A stretch of DNA of 64,000 bases from JAPWJZ01 sp041287865 (GTDB lineage: Bacteria > Pseudomonadota > Alphaproteobacteria > Micavibrionales > UBA2020), in assembly GCA_041287865.1 (NCBI GenBank), contig JBGGMV010000066.1:62001-126000 (forward strand). The letters run 5' to 3'. The notes beneath the pieces are model-generated. The model was not told the origin of the DNA, did not search any database, and saw only the letters and a list, made by a program, of their open reading frames with translations. This document shows, in pieces, positions 19,468-27,937 of this stretch (position 1 is its first letter; every line of letters starts with the position of its first letter). The translations under genes and the position numbers were made by a program.

Positions 19468-20838
19468 TTAGACCTTCATGCTGGGGCCGCCGCGTTGCGG
19501 CTGCTGCTGCCTGGGGCCGAGACCGATCAGCGGTTTATCCGACGGAATGTTTTCGTTGATGATGGCGACAGCGGCGTTATGGGTCTTGAGCGTCACTCTG
19601 CCGTCTTCGTTCAGCTTGTCGCAGACTTGCTTGACGACTTTTTCGTCAACGCCTTCCTGGCTCAACCTGTCGCTCATGCGGGCCAGCGCTTCCTTCATCT
19701 TGGGATGCGCGCTTTCGTTGATCTTGGTCTGGAAGAAGTCCTTGATCTCTTCGGGAGTCTTGGGCGTATTGGGGGTTGCTTCGCCGGGGGTTGCAACATT
19801 TGCAAGAATGGCATCGGCGGTCGCCATGGCGTCGCCGCCAGCGGCCGCTTTGGCCGCCTTGCCTGCGATTGACGATGCGGCGATCGTTTTCGGCGCTTCT
19901 TCCTTGGCGGCGGGTGTGGGCTTCGCCGGCGCGCCTTCTTCGGTGGCTGCGGCTTCTGCCTCGGCTGCCCTGCGGGCGGCGCCGGGGCGTTCGTCCGCGC
20001 CGGGCTTCACTTCGCCCTTCACGTCGAGAGGCGCGTTGTCGGCGCTCTGCACGCCGGCCAGTGTCTTGTCGGCGAGGCCTTGCTGGTGCTGCGCCCATTT
20101 CTGCATGATGGGGCTGTCGGCCATCGGCTGGAAGTTTGCGACTTCCATGCCTTGTTTCTTGGCTTCGAGCCAGAACATCTCTTTCTGGTCGCGGTTGCCG
20201 TAGACGTTGAGCTTGGTCCAGCCGCGGTTCTTGGCGATCGCGACGGTGGCTTCGGCTTCCTCTTCGGAGACTTTGGCGAAGAAGCCGGTCTTGCCGACGA
20301 ATTCGCCCTGCTGCATGAAGTTTTCATGCCATTTGATCGTCGAGCCGCCTTCGAGTTCGAAAACGATGCCGCCGAAGCCTTTGGTGACGCTGCCCTTCTG
20401 CATGATGTTGTGCAGGACGGGATCGGGCCATTGCAGGCCCCATTTGTCGTTCAGCAGCTGGCGCATCTTGCGCGTATCGCGGATTTCCTCTTCCGCATCG
20501 GGCTCTGCGGGCAGAGCGGGGGCCTTGGGGGCGCCATCGCGGTCGTATTCGTCGGTTTTGGGAGCGGGTTGTTGCTGCTGCTGCGGCGGCGGGGGCGCCT
20601 TGATTACGGGCGGCGCTTCTTCCTCGGCGGGGGGCGCTACAATAGCAGCGGCGCCTTCGGCGGCCGGGGGCGTGGTTTTTGCGGCGGCGGCAGCATCAGG
20701 TGCCGGCGTCGTGATCACAATTTCAGGGGCGGAGCCGTTCGAAACGCCGGTCAGCGCTTCTGGTTCTTTGACGATATCGCTGCCCACAACGTCCTTGCGT
20801 TCTTCATTGCCGCCAGTTTGGGCTCCATCATTTGCCAT
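19468..20838 (-). CDS. LPD7-domain protein with low-complexity N-terminus (candidate secretion-linked protein)
   Basis: No catalytic domain is recognised. The ATG at 20838 has AGGGGT seven bases upstream and is preferred to a GTG two codons earlier. The first 120 residues are low-complexity Ala/Pro/Glu with a PPPPQQQQQP run. Residues about 163-238 match the large polyvalent protein-associated domain 7 found in conjugative relaxases and phage-like polyproteins (AIAKNRGWTKLNVYGN, MFWLEAKKQGMEV). The C-terminal half is a Lys/Ala/Glu-rich helical region. There is no signal peptide. LPD7 proteins are tied to conjugation and transfer, so a link to the DotL/DotM system at 55.4-60.1 kb is plausible but unproven. 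Confidence 0.75.
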   Translation of the reverse strand: MANDGAQTGGNEERKDVVGSDIVKEPEALTGVSNGSAPEIVITTPAPDAAAAAKTTPPAAEGAAAIVAPPAEEEAPPVIKAPPPPQQQQQPAPKTDEYDRDGAPKAPALPAEPDAEEEIRDTRKMRQLLNDKWGLQWPDPVLHNIMQKGSVTKGFGGIVFELEGGSTIKWHENFMQQGEFVGKTGFFAKVSEEEAEATVAIAKNRGWTKLNVYGNRDQKEMFWLEAKKQGMEVANFQPMADSPIMQKWAQHQQGLADKTLAGVQSADNAPLDVKGEVKPGADERPGAARRAAEAEAAATEEGAPAKPTPAAKEEAPKTIAASSIAGKAAKAAAGGDAMATADAILANVATPGEATPNTPKTPEEIKDFFQTKINESAHPKMKEALARMSDRLSQEGVDEKVVKQVCDKLNEDGRVTLKTHNAAVAIINENIPSDKPLIGLGPRQQQPQRGGPSMKV

Positions 20839-20896
20839 GTACACGACCCCTATTCGTTAAGATATAAATTAACCGCTCTTTAACTTATATTTTACT

Positions 20897-20925
20897 ATTA
20901 TAGCCAAATTTTCGTAATCTGGCAA
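20897..20925 (-). promoter_or_regulatory. Sigma-70-type promoter of the LPD7-domain gene
   Basis: On the minus strand, TTGCCA (20920-20925) and TATAAT (20897-20902) are separated by exactly 17 bases. This gives a leader of about 50 bases before the ATG at 20838. An imperfect inverted repeat (AAGATATAAATTA / TAACTTATATTTT) lies in the leader. Confidence 0.7.
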
Positions 20926-20971
20926 GAAAACGCATTTTATCCATTTAAAACAAAGGGATAATTTATGCTTT

Positions 20972-21595
20972 TTAGTTGTATTTTGGCTGGGTGCGGGTGG
21001 GGTTGTAGTAGCGGAAATAGTCGTTGTCCAGCTTGATTCCCGCGACGGGTTCTTTCAGCTCCACTTCGGTGACGCCGCCCTGCGTATCAACGATGCGCCA
21101 GCGCTTCAGCACCAGCGCGGGTTTTTCCTGCAATACCAGCGTCATGGAGCCCGACAGCGGATCCTTCGCCTCGACCAGCGTCACCAGCAGCATGTCGCGG
21201 TCACGCTTCACGCCGGAAACTTTAATATCGCCCGCGAGTCGCAGGTGCTTGCGCAGGAAGAAGTCGGCCAGCGACTTTGAAATCGGCGCGCTGCTCTGTT
21301 CCTTCATCTTGCCGTCATAATAATATATGAGCGTGCCGTCGGCGACGATGAAGTCGGTGACCGGCGGATCGTACTGGAAGCGCATCTTGCCCGGGCGCTT
21401 CAGCATGAAGAAGCCCGTGGCCTGCTTTCCCTCATTGGTGGTCTGCACGAAGCGCGCCTTCATGGTCGAAATGCCGTTCAGGTAATCCTCGACGACCTTG
21501 ACCTCCGGCAGTGTGGCGGGGTCGGGGGCTGTGGCAGCCTGCGCGGACAGGGCGAGGGTCAGCGAGAACAAGCAAGCGAAGAGGGCGTGTTTCAT
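20972..21595 (-). CDS. lolA: Outer-membrane lipoprotein carrier protein LolA
   Basis: LolA is the periplasmic chaperone that carries lipoproteins from LolCDE to the outer membrane. The 207-residue protein has a Sec signal (MKHALFACLFSLTLALSAQA). LolA features follow: VEDYLNGISTMKARFVQTTNEG, the GFFMLKRPGKMRFQYDPP strand, and the C-terminal LKRWRIVDTQGGVTEVEL. It lies near ftsK, as in many alphaproteobacteria, separated here by one secreted unknown. The pilus secretin and other lipoproteins in this window would be clients. Confidence 0.93.
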   Translation of the reverse strand: MKHALFACLFSLTLALSAQAATAPDPATLPEVKVVEDYLNGISTMKARFVQTTNEGKQATGFFMLKRPGKMRFQYDPPVTDFIVADGTLIYYYDGKMKEQSSAPISKSLADFFLRKHLRLAGDIKVSGVKRDRDMLLVTLVEAKDPLSGSMTLVLQEKPALVLKRWRIVDTQGGVTEVELKEPVAGIKLDNDYFRYYNPTRTQPKYN

Positions 21596-21658
21596 GGTTT
21601 TGTGCCTTTCATGACAGCCATGACATAGGACAGTGAAGGCCGAAAAGCAAGGTACAGG

Positions 21659-22435
21659 CTAGTGGTTCAGCCGGACCTGTTGGGCGATGAAACTGTCCAT
21701 CATCTTGTAAAAGCGCGTGAAATCCGGCTCGCTGCGATCGCCGGACATGGAAATCTGGAATTCCAGCGGCACGTGGCGGATCAGGGTCTTGCCCACGACG
21801 CCGCCGGTGGTCAGCTTTTTATACTCGACTTCGCTGTTCACGGCATAGGCGAGCGAGACGCCGTCGCCGGTCACATGCGGTTTCGCGTCGAAATTATAAT
21901 CCTCGGGGTTCGCCATGTAGGTGGTGGTGGTCAGCGCGCCCTCGACGCGCTTCTTGAGCCTGCCCTGCTTGGTAAAGGCGCGCAGCATGTCGTTCCAGGC
22001 GTCCTCGCGGAAATTGGGCGCGTGCATGTCGATGAATTCCTGCCGCGTCAGTTTCTTGGGCGGCGGGCGCGTCGCGTCGGCCCAGGTGATCGTGCCCTTA
22101 CGCTTCAGCACGAAGCTGCTGCCCGCGTCGATCACGCCGATGCCTGCCAGTTCCTTGCAGTCGGCGAAAACGGCCACCAGCATCCCGCCGTTGTGGCGCG
22201 CGGCGTCTTTCATGCTTTTCAGCAGCGCGTTTTCGGTCACGCGCGATTCATCCATGAAGCACATGCCCTTGGGCGCCTCGAAGACCATGGTGGTCTGCCC
22301 GATCGTGGCGAAGAGCGTGCGGCGGTTGTCGAAGACCGGGTTCTTCTTTTGCGCGGCATCGACGGCGGCGGCCGAGAGCAGCAGCAGGCCGGCGCACAAA
22401 AGGCCGAGGGATTTGGCTGAAAAGCTTTTCGTCAT
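21659..22435 (-). CDS. Secreted protein of unknown function between ftsK and lolA
   Basis: I do not recognise this family. The 258-residue product has an N-terminal signal peptide (MTKSFSAKSLGLLCAGLLLL, cleavage probably after VDA). The mature part is mixed alpha/beta with a possible disulfide pair (GMCFMD and FADCKEL). No catalytic motif is visible. It starts three bases after the ftsK stop, so it is almost certainly cotranscribed with ftsK and probably with lolA, and it likely acts in the periplasm. Confidence 0.7.
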   Translation of the reverse strand: MTKSFSAKSLGLLCAGLLLLSAAAVDAAQKKNPVFDNRRTLFATIGQTTMVFEAPKGMCFMDESRVTENALLKSMKDAARHNGGMLVAVFADCKELAGIGVIDAGSSFVLKRKGTITWADATRPPPKKLTRQEFIDMHAPNFREDAWNDMLRAFTKQGRLKKRVEGALTTTTYMANPEDYNFDAKPHVTGDGVSLAYAVNSEVEYKKLTTGGVVGKTLIRHVPLEFQISMSGDRSEPDFTRFYKMMDSFIAQQVRLNH

Positions 22436-22438
22436 GTG

Positions 22439-24838
22439 TTACGTCCCAAAGTTGTCGACCAGTATCTCGCGCTTGCCGGCGTGGCTGGCCTGGCTCACCA
22501 GCCCTTCCTTCTCCATCCGCTCGACGATGCGCGCCGCGCGGTTGTAGCCGATCTGCAGGTGGCGCTGGATGAAGCTCGTCGACACCTTGCGCTCCCTGAG
22601 AACAAGGGCGACCGCCTGATCGTAAAGCGCGTCGCTTTCGCCGCCTTCGCCGCCCTCACCGCTGCCGAACGCGGTCTCTTCGCCTTCGTCCTCGGTGACC
22701 CCATCAATGTACTGCGGCACGCCTTGGCCGCGCAAGAAGGTGACAACCTTCTCGACTTCGTCGTCGGCGACAAAGGGCCCGTGGACTCTGGTAATGCGCC
22801 CGCCGGCGGCCATATAGAGCATATCGCCCTGGCCGAGCAGCTGTTCCGCGCCGCCTTCCCCTAATATGGTGCGGCTGTCGATCTTGCTCGTCACCTGGAA
22901 GGAAATACGGGTCGGGAAGTTTGCCTTAATGACGCCGGTGATGACGTCGACCGAGGGACGCTGCGTCGCCATGATCAAATGGATGCCAGCGGCGCGTGCC
23001 ATCTGGGCGAGGCGCTGGATTGCATTCTCGACTTCCTTGCCGGCCACCAGCATCAGGTCGGCGAATTCATCGACGATGATGACGATATAGGGAAGATCGG
23101 TCAGCGGGATCGGCTGTTCTTCGTACACGGGCTTGCCGGTTTCGCTATCGAAACCCGTCTGCACCTTGTGCATCAGTACTTCGCCCGTCGCGCGTGCGGC
23201 GCGGATGCGTTCGTTGAAACCGTCGATATTGCGCACGCCCAGTTTCGACATGGCGCGATAGCGGTCTTCCATCTCGCGCACGGCCCATTTCAATGACGTC
23301 ACGGCCTTATGCGCTTCGGTCACGACAGGGGTGAGCAGGTGCGGAATATCGTCATAGACCGACAATTCCAGCATCTTCGGATCGATCATGATAAAGCGGC
23401 ACTGTTCGGGCGAGAGACGGTAGAGCAGCGACAAAATCATCGTATTCACGGCAACCGATTTGCCCGAGCCTGTGGTACCAGCGACGAGAAGATGCGGCAT
23501 GCGCGCGAGATCCGCGATGATGGGTTCGCCCGCGATATTCTTGCCGAGGATCAGTGGCAGTTTCGCCGCGTGTTTTTCGGACTCGCGCGTCGCCAACAGT
23601 TCTTTCAAAAAGACCATTTCGCGCTTTGCGTTCGGAAGCTCGATGCCGATTGCGTTCTTGCCGGGGACGACGGCGACGCGCACGGCGACCGAGCTCATGC
23701 TGCGCGCGATATCGTCGGACAGGCCGATGACGCGGCTGGTTTTCGTGCCGGGCGCCGGTTCCATTTCATAGAGCGTGACGATGGGGCCGGGGCTGACTTT
23801 CAAAATCTCGCCCTGCACGCCGAAATCGGCGAGCGTGGTTTGCAGCATCTCGGCGTTCTTTTGCAGCGCGGCTTCGTCGAGCTTGATGGTGACGCCCTGC
23901 GCGCGGTCCTGCAGCAGCTCAAGCGCGGGCAACTGCCATTCTTCGTCGCTGGTGCGCAGGTTCAGCTTCTTCTGCTTTTCTTCTTTCTGCGGCTTCGGTT
24001 TTTCGGCGCGTGTCGCCACGATGGGCTTGCGCTTGGGCTGGTCGGGCTGTTCGTTGGCGGCGGGCGATTGAGGACTGTCATCGCGGATGCGCACGCGCGC
24101 GGCGCGGGGTTCTTCCGGTTCTTCGTTCGTATAGGCGGTGTGCCAGCGGCGGAACATGCTGTAGACCGTGCCGGTGCGCTCGGCGGCGGCGAAGCTGACG
24201 TCGCGCGTGCGGCCAAGGCCGGTGGCCCATTCCGACAGGCTGACGCCCAGCGCCATCAGGTAGGAGAAAGCGAAAACGGTGAAGGCCGCAGCCGCCACAA
24301 AGATAAAGGCCATGCTGCCCAGAATGCCCTGCAGGCTGTTGCCGATAAAGGCGAAGACCAGACCGCCGGCCGATCCGCCCATATAGGCGCCGATGCCCCA
24401 GCTGTCGAACGACGGCACGCGTGCCAGCGCAATCGCGCCCGTCAGCACGGCCAGCGCCAGCAGAGGCAGCCGCGCGCCAGCAGGCGGCAGGGGCTTCCGG
24501 CGCAGAACGCGGTAACCCCAGGTGATAAAGGCGATAGCGAGGAAGTATGACGCAAGGCCCAGCGTTTGCAGCAGCAGGTCAGCCGCGTAAGCGCCGGGGC
24601 CGCCCAGCAGGTTCTGCACGCTGCCGGCCGTGGCAGCCGTGTTGAACGAAGGATCTTTCGCATCATAGGTGAAGAGCGCCGCCGCGAGCGCCGCGCCGGT
24701 CAGCAGGAAGGCCGCGCCGCCAAGGTCGGTCAGGCGGTGCGCGATAAAGCTCTGCAGCTTCGCCGGCAGCAGTGGCGGTTTGTTATGACGTGACTTGATG
24801 GTCAGTTTGCGCGATTGCGCACGCGAAAATAGCCCCAT
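22439..24838 (-). CDS. ftsK: DNA translocase FtsK
   Basis: This septum-located, ATP-driven DNA pump clears and sorts chromosome termini at division and activates XerCD. The 799-residue protein has four N-terminal membrane helices (residues about 40-200) and a short charged, Pro-containing linker. The RecA-like motor has Walker A VAGTTGSGKSVAVNTMI, Walker B IVIIVDEFADLMLVAG and the segment LIMATQRPSVDVITGVIKANFP. A C-terminal winged-helix gamma domain follows (VSTSFIQRHLQIGYNRAARIVERME). The linker is shorter than in Escherichia coli, as is usual outside enterobacteria. Confidence 0.97.
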   Translation of the reverse strand: MGLFSRAQSRKLTIKSRHNKPPLLPAKLQSFIAHRLTDLGGAAFLLTGAALAAALFTYDAKDPSFNTAATAGSVQNLLGGPGAYAADLLLQTLGLASYFLAIAFITWGYRVLRRKPLPPAGARLPLLALAVLTGAIALARVPSFDSWGIGAYMGGSAGGLVFAFIGNSLQGILGSMAFIFVAAAAFTVFAFSYLMALGVSLSEWATGLGRTRDVSFAAAERTGTVYSMFRRWHTAYTNEEPEEPRAARVRIRDDSPQSPAANEQPDQPKRKPIVATRAEKPKPQKEEKQKKLNLRTSDEEWQLPALELLQDRAQGVTIKLDEAALQKNAEMLQTTLADFGVQGEILKVSPGPIVTLYEMEPAPGTKTSRVIGLSDDIARSMSSVAVRVAVVPGKNAIGIELPNAKREMVFLKELLATRESEKHAAKLPLILGKNIAGEPIIADLARMPHLLVAGTTGSGKSVAVNTMILSLLYRLSPEQCRFIMIDPKMLELSVYDDIPHLLTPVVTEAHKAVTSLKWAVREMEDRYRAMSKLGVRNIDGFNERIRAARATGEVLMHKVQTGFDSETGKPVYEEQPIPLTDLPYIVIIVDEFADLMLVAGKEVENAIQRLAQMARAAGIHLIMATQRPSVDVITGVIKANFPTRISFQVTSKIDSRTILGEGGAEQLLGQGDMLYMAAGGRITRVHGPFVADDEVEKVVTFLRGQGVPQYIDGVTEDEGEETAFGSGEGGEGGESDALYDQAVALVLRERKVSTSFIQRHLQIGYNRAARIVERMEKEGLVSQASHAGKREILVDNFGT

Positions 24839-24956
24839 GAATCCTCCCCAACCGCCTGCGCAATCGCAAGCGGGACAGCTAAACCCTTTTCCCGCTTCGA
24901 GTGTAACAGAAGGGGAGTCAGCGAAGCTATATAAAGATGGAGGTCAGCTCGGCCGT

Positions 24957-25157
24957 TTACTTCTTCTTGGCCTGCGTGTCGTCGGTGAAATCGAGCACGC
25001 CGTTGGGGTCTTTTTCAACCAGATCAGCGACTTGGTCGTAGACGGACGCGTTATCGTTCATCTGCTCTTTCAGGGGCTCGTTCTGCGCGCCGACGTTGCG
25101 GAAGAAAGTTGCGGCGTCGCGCAGCAGCTTGGCGGCGAGTTGGGCGTAGGTTGCCAT
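24957..25157 (-). CDS. Small helical protein of unknown function
   Basis: A 66-residue protein with ATG at 25157 and a weak CGAGG ribosome binding site. The sequence (for example AKLLRDAATFFRNVGAQNEPL and DQVADLVEKDP) predicts two or three amphipathic helices and a Lys-rich C-terminus. Composition and codon use look protein-like, and similar short proteins occur in related alphaproteobacteria as far as I recall. Function is unknown. It stands alone between ftsK and the ankyrin gene. Confidence 0.6.
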   Translation of the reverse strand: MATYAQLAAKLLRDAATFFRNVGAQNEPLKEQMNDNASVYDQVADLVEKDPNGVLDFTDDTQAKKK

Positions 25158-25260
25158 TATTGATGCCTCGTGAAATGTGTGAACTTAAATCCTCGAGAAA
25201 ATTAGCATGGCGGGCGCAAGGCGGCCATGAAAAAGTTATCAAATATTACGGAAAAAATTA

Positions 25261-26109
25261 TCAGGCCGTCCAGCTGCGGCCCTCGCGGCGGGGCTGGAAC
25301 CAGCCAAAGCTGCCTGCGCCTGAAGCGCCGTTAGCGGCGGCGGGCGGCTTCGTTTCTTTTTTGCGGGGTTCTTTTGACAGGTTGAAAGGCTTGCTGATTT
25401 TCAGCGCCGCGCCGATGCCGGCGCTGACGGCGTCCTCGACCGCTTTTTCGCGGCGCGAGGGTTCCGCCTGCAGCTGGAGCAGGAAATAATTGTCCCCTTG
25501 CTCAGCCGCCGCCGCAAACAGCGCCGGTGCGGTCACGTCCGCGCCAAGGTCGAGCAGCGTGCGGAACACGATCTTCCGGCCCGTGTTGATCGCCCAGTGA
25601 AGGGGCCTGAACCCTCCCGGGGTATCGTCATCGATATTCGCGCCGTGTTTGACCAGCAGGGCGGGAATGCCGGGGCCGCCCCGTTCTTTGTCGCCGGTCA
25701 CGTAATGATGCAGCGGCGTGCGTCCATGCTGGTCTTTGGCGCCTGCCTTAAACCCTTTGCCCAGCAGGAATTCAACGAGTTTCTCGTTGCCCGACTGTAC
25801 GGCCATCATCAGTGCGCTGCAGCCCTCGTTGTCGGTGGCGTAGAGATTGGCGTTGTGCTCGCACAACAGCTTGACCGTGCTTTCATGGCCGTTCAGCGCA
25901 GCCATCAGCAGGCCAGTGCGATGGCTGTCCTTCCAGAAGATTTCGGTTTGATGGGGCCAATAGGTCAGGAATTCGGTGATGGCGTGGTTGTCGCCGCGCG
26001 CGCAGGCCTTCATGAAATTGGTCATGTCCTCGTCATCGGGCGTCGGCCCGCGCGGCTTGGGCGCAGTCCTTTGTGGCGTACGTGATGGCGGGCCTATCCG
26101 CGAAACCAT
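25261..26109 (-). CDS. Ankyrin-repeat protein 1
   Basis: A 282-residue cytoplasmic-type protein with no signal peptide. It has about five ankyrin repeats between residues about 30 and 205, for example LLMAALNGHESTVKLLCEHNA, ALMMAVQSGNEKLVEFLLGKG, TPLHHYV and FRPLHWAINTG. A basic, proline-rich N-terminus precedes them, and a Lys/Pro/Gly-rich C-terminus ends in RREGRSWTA. Ankyrin proteins are common type IV effectors in intracellular bacteria, but they also serve internal roles. It is transcribed alone from a strong promoter overlapped by an inverted repeat. Confidence 0.85.
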   Translation of the reverse strand: MVSRIGPPSRTPQRTAPKPRGPTPDDEDMTNFMKACARGDNHAITEFLTYWPHQTEIFWKDSHRTGLLMAALNGHESTVKLLCEHNANLYATDNEGCSALMMAVQSGNEKLVEFLLGKGFKAGAKDQHGRTPLHHYVTGDKERGGPGIPALLVKHGANIDDDTPGGFRPLHWAINTGRKIVFRTLLDLGADVTAPALFAAAAEQGDNYFLLQLQAEPSRREKAVEDAVSAGIGAALKISKPFNLSKEPRKKETKPPAAANGASGAGSFGWFQPRREGRSWTA

Positions 26110-26137
26110 GAAACTTCCCCGTTAAAAAGATGCATAT

Positions 26138-26166
26138 ATCATAATAATATTACATTATTATGTCAA
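26138..26166 (-). promoter_or_regulatory. Strong sigma-70 promoter of ankyrin gene 1 with overlapping operator-like palindrome
   Basis: On the minus strand, TTGACA (26161-26166) and TATGAT (26138-26143) are separated by exactly 17 bases. A perfect inverted repeat, CATAATAAT-ATTAC-ATTATTATG (26140-26162), fills the spacer and touches both hexamers. This layout would let a bound repressor block RNA polymerase. The transcript would start about 20 bases upstream of the ATG. Confidence 0.75.
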
Positions 26167-26189
26167 TACAATATGTATCTATCTGATAT

Positions 26190-27044
26190 TTATTGTGATT
26201 TCTTCAGTTTCAGGCGGAAGGCGTGGGCGGGATAGGTGCCCAGCATCCGGATATCGGCGGCGTAAAAGCGCAGCTCGTCAATCGCGTACTGGAACGAGAC
26301 ATCGTCCGGATGGCTTTCAAACTCGCAGTAGAACTGGGCGGAATGGAATTTGTTTCCTTCCAGATAGCTTTCCAGCTTCGTGATGTTGATGCCGTTGGTG
26401 GCGAAACCGCCCAGCGCTTTGTACAGCGCGGCGGGGATGTTGTGCACCTTGAAGATCAGCGAGGTCATGTAGATTTTGTTTTTCTGGCGCGGCGGCACTT
26501 TCGCGCTTTTCGACAGCGCGAGGAAGCGCGTGGTATTGCCCGCTTCGTCCTCGACATTTTTCTTCAGGATTTTCAGACCGTAGAGTTCCGCGCAAAGGGC
26601 CGAGGCGATGGCGCATTGCGTCTTGTCGCCGGCCTCCGCAACTTTCTGCGCCGATGCGGCGGTGTCTTCGAAGACGACGGCTTTCAGGCCCATGTCGGAA
26701 ATCAGCTTCTTGCATTGCGGCAGCGCATGCACATGGCTGTAAACGGTTTTCAAATCCGACAGCTTCGCGCCCGGCACTGCCAGCAGGCAGTGATGCACGG
26801 GAATAAAATGCTCGGCAATCACCGACAGGCGGTGCTGCGGCAGCAACAGGTGGATATCGGCCACGCGGCCCGCAATCGAATTGTCGATCGGTATCATCGC
26901 CACATCGGCGCGGCCCGCTTCCACCGCCTTGAAGGCCTCGGCGAAGGTCGGGCAGGGCAGCGGTTCCAGATCGGGGAAGGCCGACATGCAGGCCATGTGT
27001 GAATAGGCGCCGGCGCGGCCCTGAAAGGCGATTTTACGGGTCAT
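26190..27044 (-). CDS. pheA: Prephenate dehydratase
   Basis: This enzyme converts prephenate to phenylpyruvate in phenylalanine synthesis. The 284-residue monofunctional enzyme starts with KIAFQGRAGAYSHMAC. It has IPIDNSIAGRVADIHLLL, the catalytic-region TAASAQKVAEAG (Thr of the T-R-F-like motif at NTTRFLAL) and a C-terminal ACT domain for phenylalanine feedback. In the ACT domain, HNIPAALYKALGGFATNGINITKLES contains the GALxxAL and ESRP-like elements. It lies 13 bases from the HIT-like gene and upstream of it on the minus strand is kdsB, the usual alphaproteobacterial neighbourhood. Confidence 0.95.
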   Translation of the reverse strand: MTRKIAFQGRAGAYSHMACMSAFPDLEPLPCPTFAEAFKAVEAGRADVAMIPIDNSIAGRVADIHLLLPQHRLSVIAEHFIPVHHCLLAVPGAKLSDLKTVYSHVHALPQCKKLISDMGLKAVVFEDTAASAQKVAEAGDKTQCAIASALCAELYGLKILKKNVEDEAGNTTRFLALSKSAKVPPRQKNKIYMTSLIFKVHNIPAALYKALGGFATNGINITKLESYLEGNKFHSAQFYCEFESHPDDVSFQYAIDELRFYAADIRMLGTYPAHAFRLKLKKSQ

Positions 27045-27057
27045 TGGGAAAAGTATC

Positions 27058-27843
27058 CTAAGGTGTCTTCGGTTTCTGGAACCAGCGGTTTTTCAAGCCA
27101 TTCTGCCCCAGATTTTCGCCGCCCGCAACTTCGACCGCCATATGGCCGAGCTTCGCGTCAGCCTCGCCGTTGAAGTTATAGTATCCCACGCGCGCGCCAT
27201 GGCTGTCGTTGACAAGCGGCAGGGCCAGCTGCGCCACGGCCTTCCAGAAACCGCGTTTTTCCTCTGCTGTCGCGTCCGTGATGAAAGCGGCGAAAGACGG
27301 ATAGCCCTCATGCGTGATGACGTAATGCTGCGCAGCCTCGCCCAATGCGGGCGGCAGGGGCAGTGCGCGGAGGCCTTGCCCCATATCGCGTGCCAGCACA
27401 TCCGCCTTGTTTTCGGCCAGCTGCGCATAGAAATCTTTTTTGGGATGCGGGTGGAAACTGCGCGTATCGGCGATGAATTCATTGCCCGCCGTCAATGCGC
27501 CCGACAGCACATGGATATGCACCTGCGGGATCTGCGAATTGGTGTCGTTTTCGCCGTCATCGGCTTTCTTGATGAAATTGATCAGCCACATGTGGTTGCC
27601 GGCGTTGGCGTGATTTTTGTAAAGCGTGTCGAAGGCGGCGGAGATATCGTCCCATGTTTTATCGTCGGCCTTCGCGGCCAGAAAATCCGCAGCGTCGTCG
27701 TGGCGCAGGCCCGAGACCGCGATGATGAAGCTTTTCTCCGACAGCGGGTTGCCCTTCTCCGCCTGACCGTGCAGCACAGTGCGCGTCGAGACGTTTGCGG
27801 CGAAAGCGTCTTGTGAGTTTGTCTTGTCGAACCAGTCGGCCAT
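27058..27843 (-). CDS. Degenerate HIT-like protein of unknown function
   Basis: A 261-residue cytoplasmic protein that I cannot assign with certainty. The segment SQIPQVHIHVLSG resembles the histidine-triad motif H-x-H-x-H of HIT hydrolases, with the first His replaced by Gln and the catalytic-type H-I-H retained. The preceding NDTNSQ block also resembles the HIT loop. The remainder (for example HYVITHEGYPSFAAFITDATAEEKRGFWKA) is unlike short HIT proteins. It lies between kdsB and pheA, where many alphaproteobacteria have other genes. The function call is weak; the gene itself is secure from its coding quality and spacing. Confidence 0.55.
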   Translation of the reverse strand: MADWFDKTNSQDAFAANVSTRTVLHGQAEKGNPLSEKSFIIAVSGLRHDDAADFLAAKADDKTWDDISAAFDTLYKNHANAGNHMWLINFIKKADDGENDTNSQIPQVHIHVLSGALTAGNEFIADTRSFHPHPKKDFYAQLAENKADVLARDMGQGLRALPLPPALGEAAQHYVITHEGYPSFAAFITDATAEEKRGFWKAVAQLALPLVNDSHGARVGYYNFNGEADAKLGHMAVEVAGGENLGQNGLKNRWFQKPKTP

Positions 27844-27937
27844 GGGGTCACCCTTTGGCCGTCATATTACATAATCCACAAGGATAGGCAAACGGAAACG
27901 GAGCGGGGGTGGCCTATCAAGCTGTTTTAGCTTGGTT

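Noticed and set aside
19468..20838. Relaxase or conjugation initiation gene
   Set aside because: Only the accessory LPD7 domain is visible. There is no relaxase catalytic Tyr or His cluster.
23309..24550. Plus-strand open frame opposite ftsK
   Set aside because: It is the complement of the FtsK motor and linker, with no start signal and unnatural composition.
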